A DNA stretch of 42,310 bases from Victivallis vadensis. GTDB lineage: Bacteria > Verrucomicrobiota > Lentisphaeria > Victivallales > GWF2-50-93. Each line of letters starts with the position of its first letter. Positions within the stretch are counted from its first letter, which is position 1. The stretch is taken from the NCBI GenBank assembly GCA_945883805.1, contig CAMCYE010000016.1:1-42310 (forward strand). The letters are read 5' to 3'. Under the pieces are notes generated by a model, which worked only from the letters and a program-made list of their open reading frames with translations, was not told the DNA's origin and searched no databases. Positions 40,937-42,310 of the stretch are shown piece by piece. The position numbers and the translations under genes are program-made.

Positions 40937-41689
40937 CTACCAGCTGCCGCTGGCACCTCCGCCGAAAGAGCTGCCTCCGCCAAAACCGCTGGAGCTCTTT
41001 CCGCTCATAAGCAGGCTGAGCAGGAAGAAAATCAAAACGCCTGCCGCCGCAAAAAAAGCCCATCCCCATCCGCTCTTTCCTGTGCGTATGCAGGAGAATC
41101 CCGCAAAGATGCAGATAATTATGAGGACGCCGATAAGGATGTGCCATTTGTAAAAGGAATACCATGGCACTTTCTGCGTGATTTTTTCAATCACGCCACG
41201 CGAGCCTTCGAATATCCCCCTGCTGTAATCGTCAGTCTTAAAATAAGGGATCATGTTTTCATCAATGACTTGTTTCATGGCAGAGTCATATATTTTTCCG
41301 TAACCGCGGCCAAGTTCGATACGGCATTTCCGGTCTTTCACCGCGACCAGGATCAGCACCCCGTTGTTTTCCTTTTTATGTCCGATTCCCCAGGTGTTGA
41401 ACAGATTGGTCGCAAACGATTCCAACGTGGAATCCCCTTTATTGTAGTCATTGGTGGAATTGATTGTGACCACAACGGCTTCAACGCCTGTTTTGTCTTC
41501 AAGAGACTTGAACATTTTGCGGATTGCTTCGCTGTCCGGTTTATTCAGGATCCCGGCAAAGTCGTTCACATAGTCGTCTGTCGGTTTAGGATATCCCAGT
41601 TGTCCCTGTGCGATAACGGCAACCGATAAAACCGCGAGCAGGGCGGTCAGGAAAACGATGCCTAATTTTCTGATTAGGGCAATATTCAT
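40937..41689 (-). CDS. TPM-domain (YgcG-like) membrane protein
   Basis: This 250-residue protein has a signal peptide (about 1-27), a TPM domain (about 33-165; YVNDFAGILNKPDSEAIRKMF, VVVTINSTNDYNKGDS, FNTWGIGHKKENNGVLILVAVKDRK) and two membrane helices (about 183-200 and 208-228). It ends in a Gly/Ser-rich tail with GFGGGSSFGGGASGSW. TPM proteins (Psb32, TLP18.3, MOLO-1 relatives) act in membrane protein quality control or have phosphatase-like activity, but the bacterial role is unclear. GGGAG lies about 9 bp before the ATG. A second TPM gene starts beyond the window on the same strand, so these may be a pair. The gene ends in the heptamer array. Confidence 0.9.
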   Translation of the reverse strand: MNIALIRKLGIVFLTALLAVLSVAVIAQGQLGYPKPTDDYVNDFAGILNKPDSEAIRKMFKSLEDKTGVEAVVVTINSTNDYNKGDSTLESFATNLFNTWGIGHKKENNGVLILVAVKDRKCRIELGRGYGKIYDSAMKQVIDENMIPYFKTDDYSRGIFEGSRGVIEKITQKVPWYSFYKWHILIGVLIIICIFAGFSCIRTGKSGWGWAFFAAAGVLIFFLLSLLMSGKSSSGFGGGSSFGGGASGSW

Positions 41690-41736
41690 TTAGCACTCCC
41701 TTCCTTTTTTTTACGCCCGGTAAAGTACTAACCACA

Positions 41737-41844
41737 GAGGCAATTTCAAAATTGCCTCTCTCTGAAGCAAAACCAACGGAGGGCGGGTTTTCTTACCCGC
41801 CGATTGAGTTAAGATTTGGCGGGTTGGAAAACCCGCCCTCCGTT
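41737..41844. repeat. Hairpin plus long nested stem between the two TPM genes
   Basis: GAGGCAATTT/AAATTGCCTC (41737-41758) is followed by perfect 18-bp arms AACGGAGGGCGGGTTTTC (41775-41792) and complement (41827-41844). The arms enclose a second perfect 7-bp stem ACCCGCC/GGCGGGT (41795-41801 with 41818-41824). The structure would be very stable in RNA. It lies upstream of the TPM gene at 40937-41689. Confidence 0.7.
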
Positions 41845-41897
41845 AAATTTCGAGTTTTGAAATCAGCGAATAAGACTTCCGAGAACTAGATACATTC

Positions 41898-42005
41898 GGC
41901 TGAAGTCCTTCCGCACAAGAAATACATGGAGCCGACCAGACGGTCAGCGTTCCCGGGAACGCCAAGCGTCTGCTTGGCTTAAAAATGTGCGGAAATATTT
42001 CCGCC
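41898..42005. repeat. 108-bp structured repeat B, copy 2
   Basis: This is the partner of the element at 29838-29946, with more than 85% identity in the core. The ends pair as GGCTGAAGTCCTTCCGCACA with the complement of 41986-42005, less perfectly than in copy 1. The middle hairpin here is a perfect palindrome, CGTTCCCGGGAACG. It ends 8 bp from the stop of the partial TPM gene, so it may also act at that gene's 3' end. Confidence 0.75.
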
Positions 42006-42013
42006 AAGCAAAT

Positions 42014-42310
42014 CTATCCCGCATAGGAAATTGCGTCAGTCAGCTCATTGGCATCTTCTTTCTGATAGGGGAAATAAATTGCCAGCTGTCCTCCGGCCAG
42101 TTTTATTCCTTCCTCCAGCCCTTCGGCGAAAAGACCTTTGCGGAAATGCTCCAATACGATATCCTTGACTTTATTCCAAAAGTCTGCCGGCACCTTTTTA
42201 TTTATCCCGTCATCGCCCAGAATGACAAAGGTTCTTTCTTCAGTGATAAGGACAAACAAGACTCCGTTGTGCAGTTTCGTCTTGCGCATTCCAAGTGCTT
42301 CAAATGATTT
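42014..42310 (-). CDS. TPM-domain protein (5' partial)
   Basis: The reading frame is open to the window edge, so the N terminus is missing; the visible 98 residues start KSFEALGMRKTKLHNGVLFVL. These match the second half of a TPM domain: FEALGM-KT-NGVLFVLI, FVILGDDGINKKVPADFW and a C-terminal stretch ANELTDAISYAG. The short form without a membrane anchor differs from the neighbour at 40937. The ATG at 42289 is internal to the domain and not the real start. Its function in the pair is unknown. Repeat B copy 2 lies directly after its stop. Confidence 0.82.
   Translation of the reverse strand, partial: KSFEALGMRKTKLHNGVLFVLITEERTFVILGDDGINKKVPADFWNKVKDIVLEHFRKGLFAEGLEEGIKLAGGQLAIYFPYQKEDANELTDAISYAG

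Overview
The window looks like chromosomal DNA of a glycan-degrading bacterium of the PVC superphylum, most likely a Lentisphaerota/Victivallales-type or Kiritimatiellota-type organism. This is inferred from the gene content: two DUF4838 proteins, a lone pseudopilin-like protein with an N-terminal methylation motif and an H-Xn-DG tail, sialidase-like propellers, a membrane-anchored Ser/Thr kinase and a eukaryotic-type IleS. No rRNA or tRNA is present to prove the placement. GC content is moderate and intergenic DNA is unusually rich in inverted repeats.

Region 1 (1-25161) is a plus-strand carbohydrate-utilisation island with one divergent regulator. It starts inside a sialidase-like propeller gene. 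Next come an SGNH esterase, a FadR-type regulator, an HpcH/HpaI aldolase, an amidohydrolase, a GH4 enzyme, an AraC regulator (minus strand), a second GH4 and a GH15 enzyme. The second half holds the pseudopilin-like protein, another SGNH esterase, two secreted DUF4838 proteins, a five-bladed-propeller protein, a sialate O-acetylesterase, a sialidase with five Asp-boxes, a second copy of the amidohydrolase and a GH29 alpha-L-fucosidase. The secreted proteins (DUF4838, O-acetylesterase) could trim or bind substrate outside the cytoplasm, while GH4, GH15, GH29 and the sialidase lack signal peptides and would finish degradation inside. No transporter is visible, so uptake must be encoded elsewhere. 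Two relics mark past duplication and loss: a GH15 N-terminal stub, and a chimeric pseudogene joining the start of a DUF4838 gene to the start of the propeller gene.

Region 2 (25162-31046) is an envelope lipid-transport (Pqi) cluster: PqiA split into two genes, PqiB with MCE domains, and the lipoprotein PqiC. A 61-residue lipoprotein and a Bax-inhibitor-1 family membrane protein follow.

Region 3 (31409-42310) is on the minus strand. Read in its own direction it holds a TPM-domain protein (5' end beyond the window), a second TPM protein, an MFS transporter, a membrane Ser/Thr kinase, IleS, a zinc-ribbon/coiled-coil/single-TM protein and a MoxR ATPase. Kinase, ileS and the zinc-ribbon gene are separated by only about 16-20 bp and are probably one operon.

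A distinctive layer is a set of intergenic elements built as a terminal stem enclosing several hairpins, about 70-220 bp long. Two families occur twice: a ~109 bp element at 29838 and 41898, and elements with common 17-bp ends at 12317 and 31114. A TCCGCC-NN-GGCGGA palindrome occurs four times and a 7-bp tandem array lies at 40791-40930.
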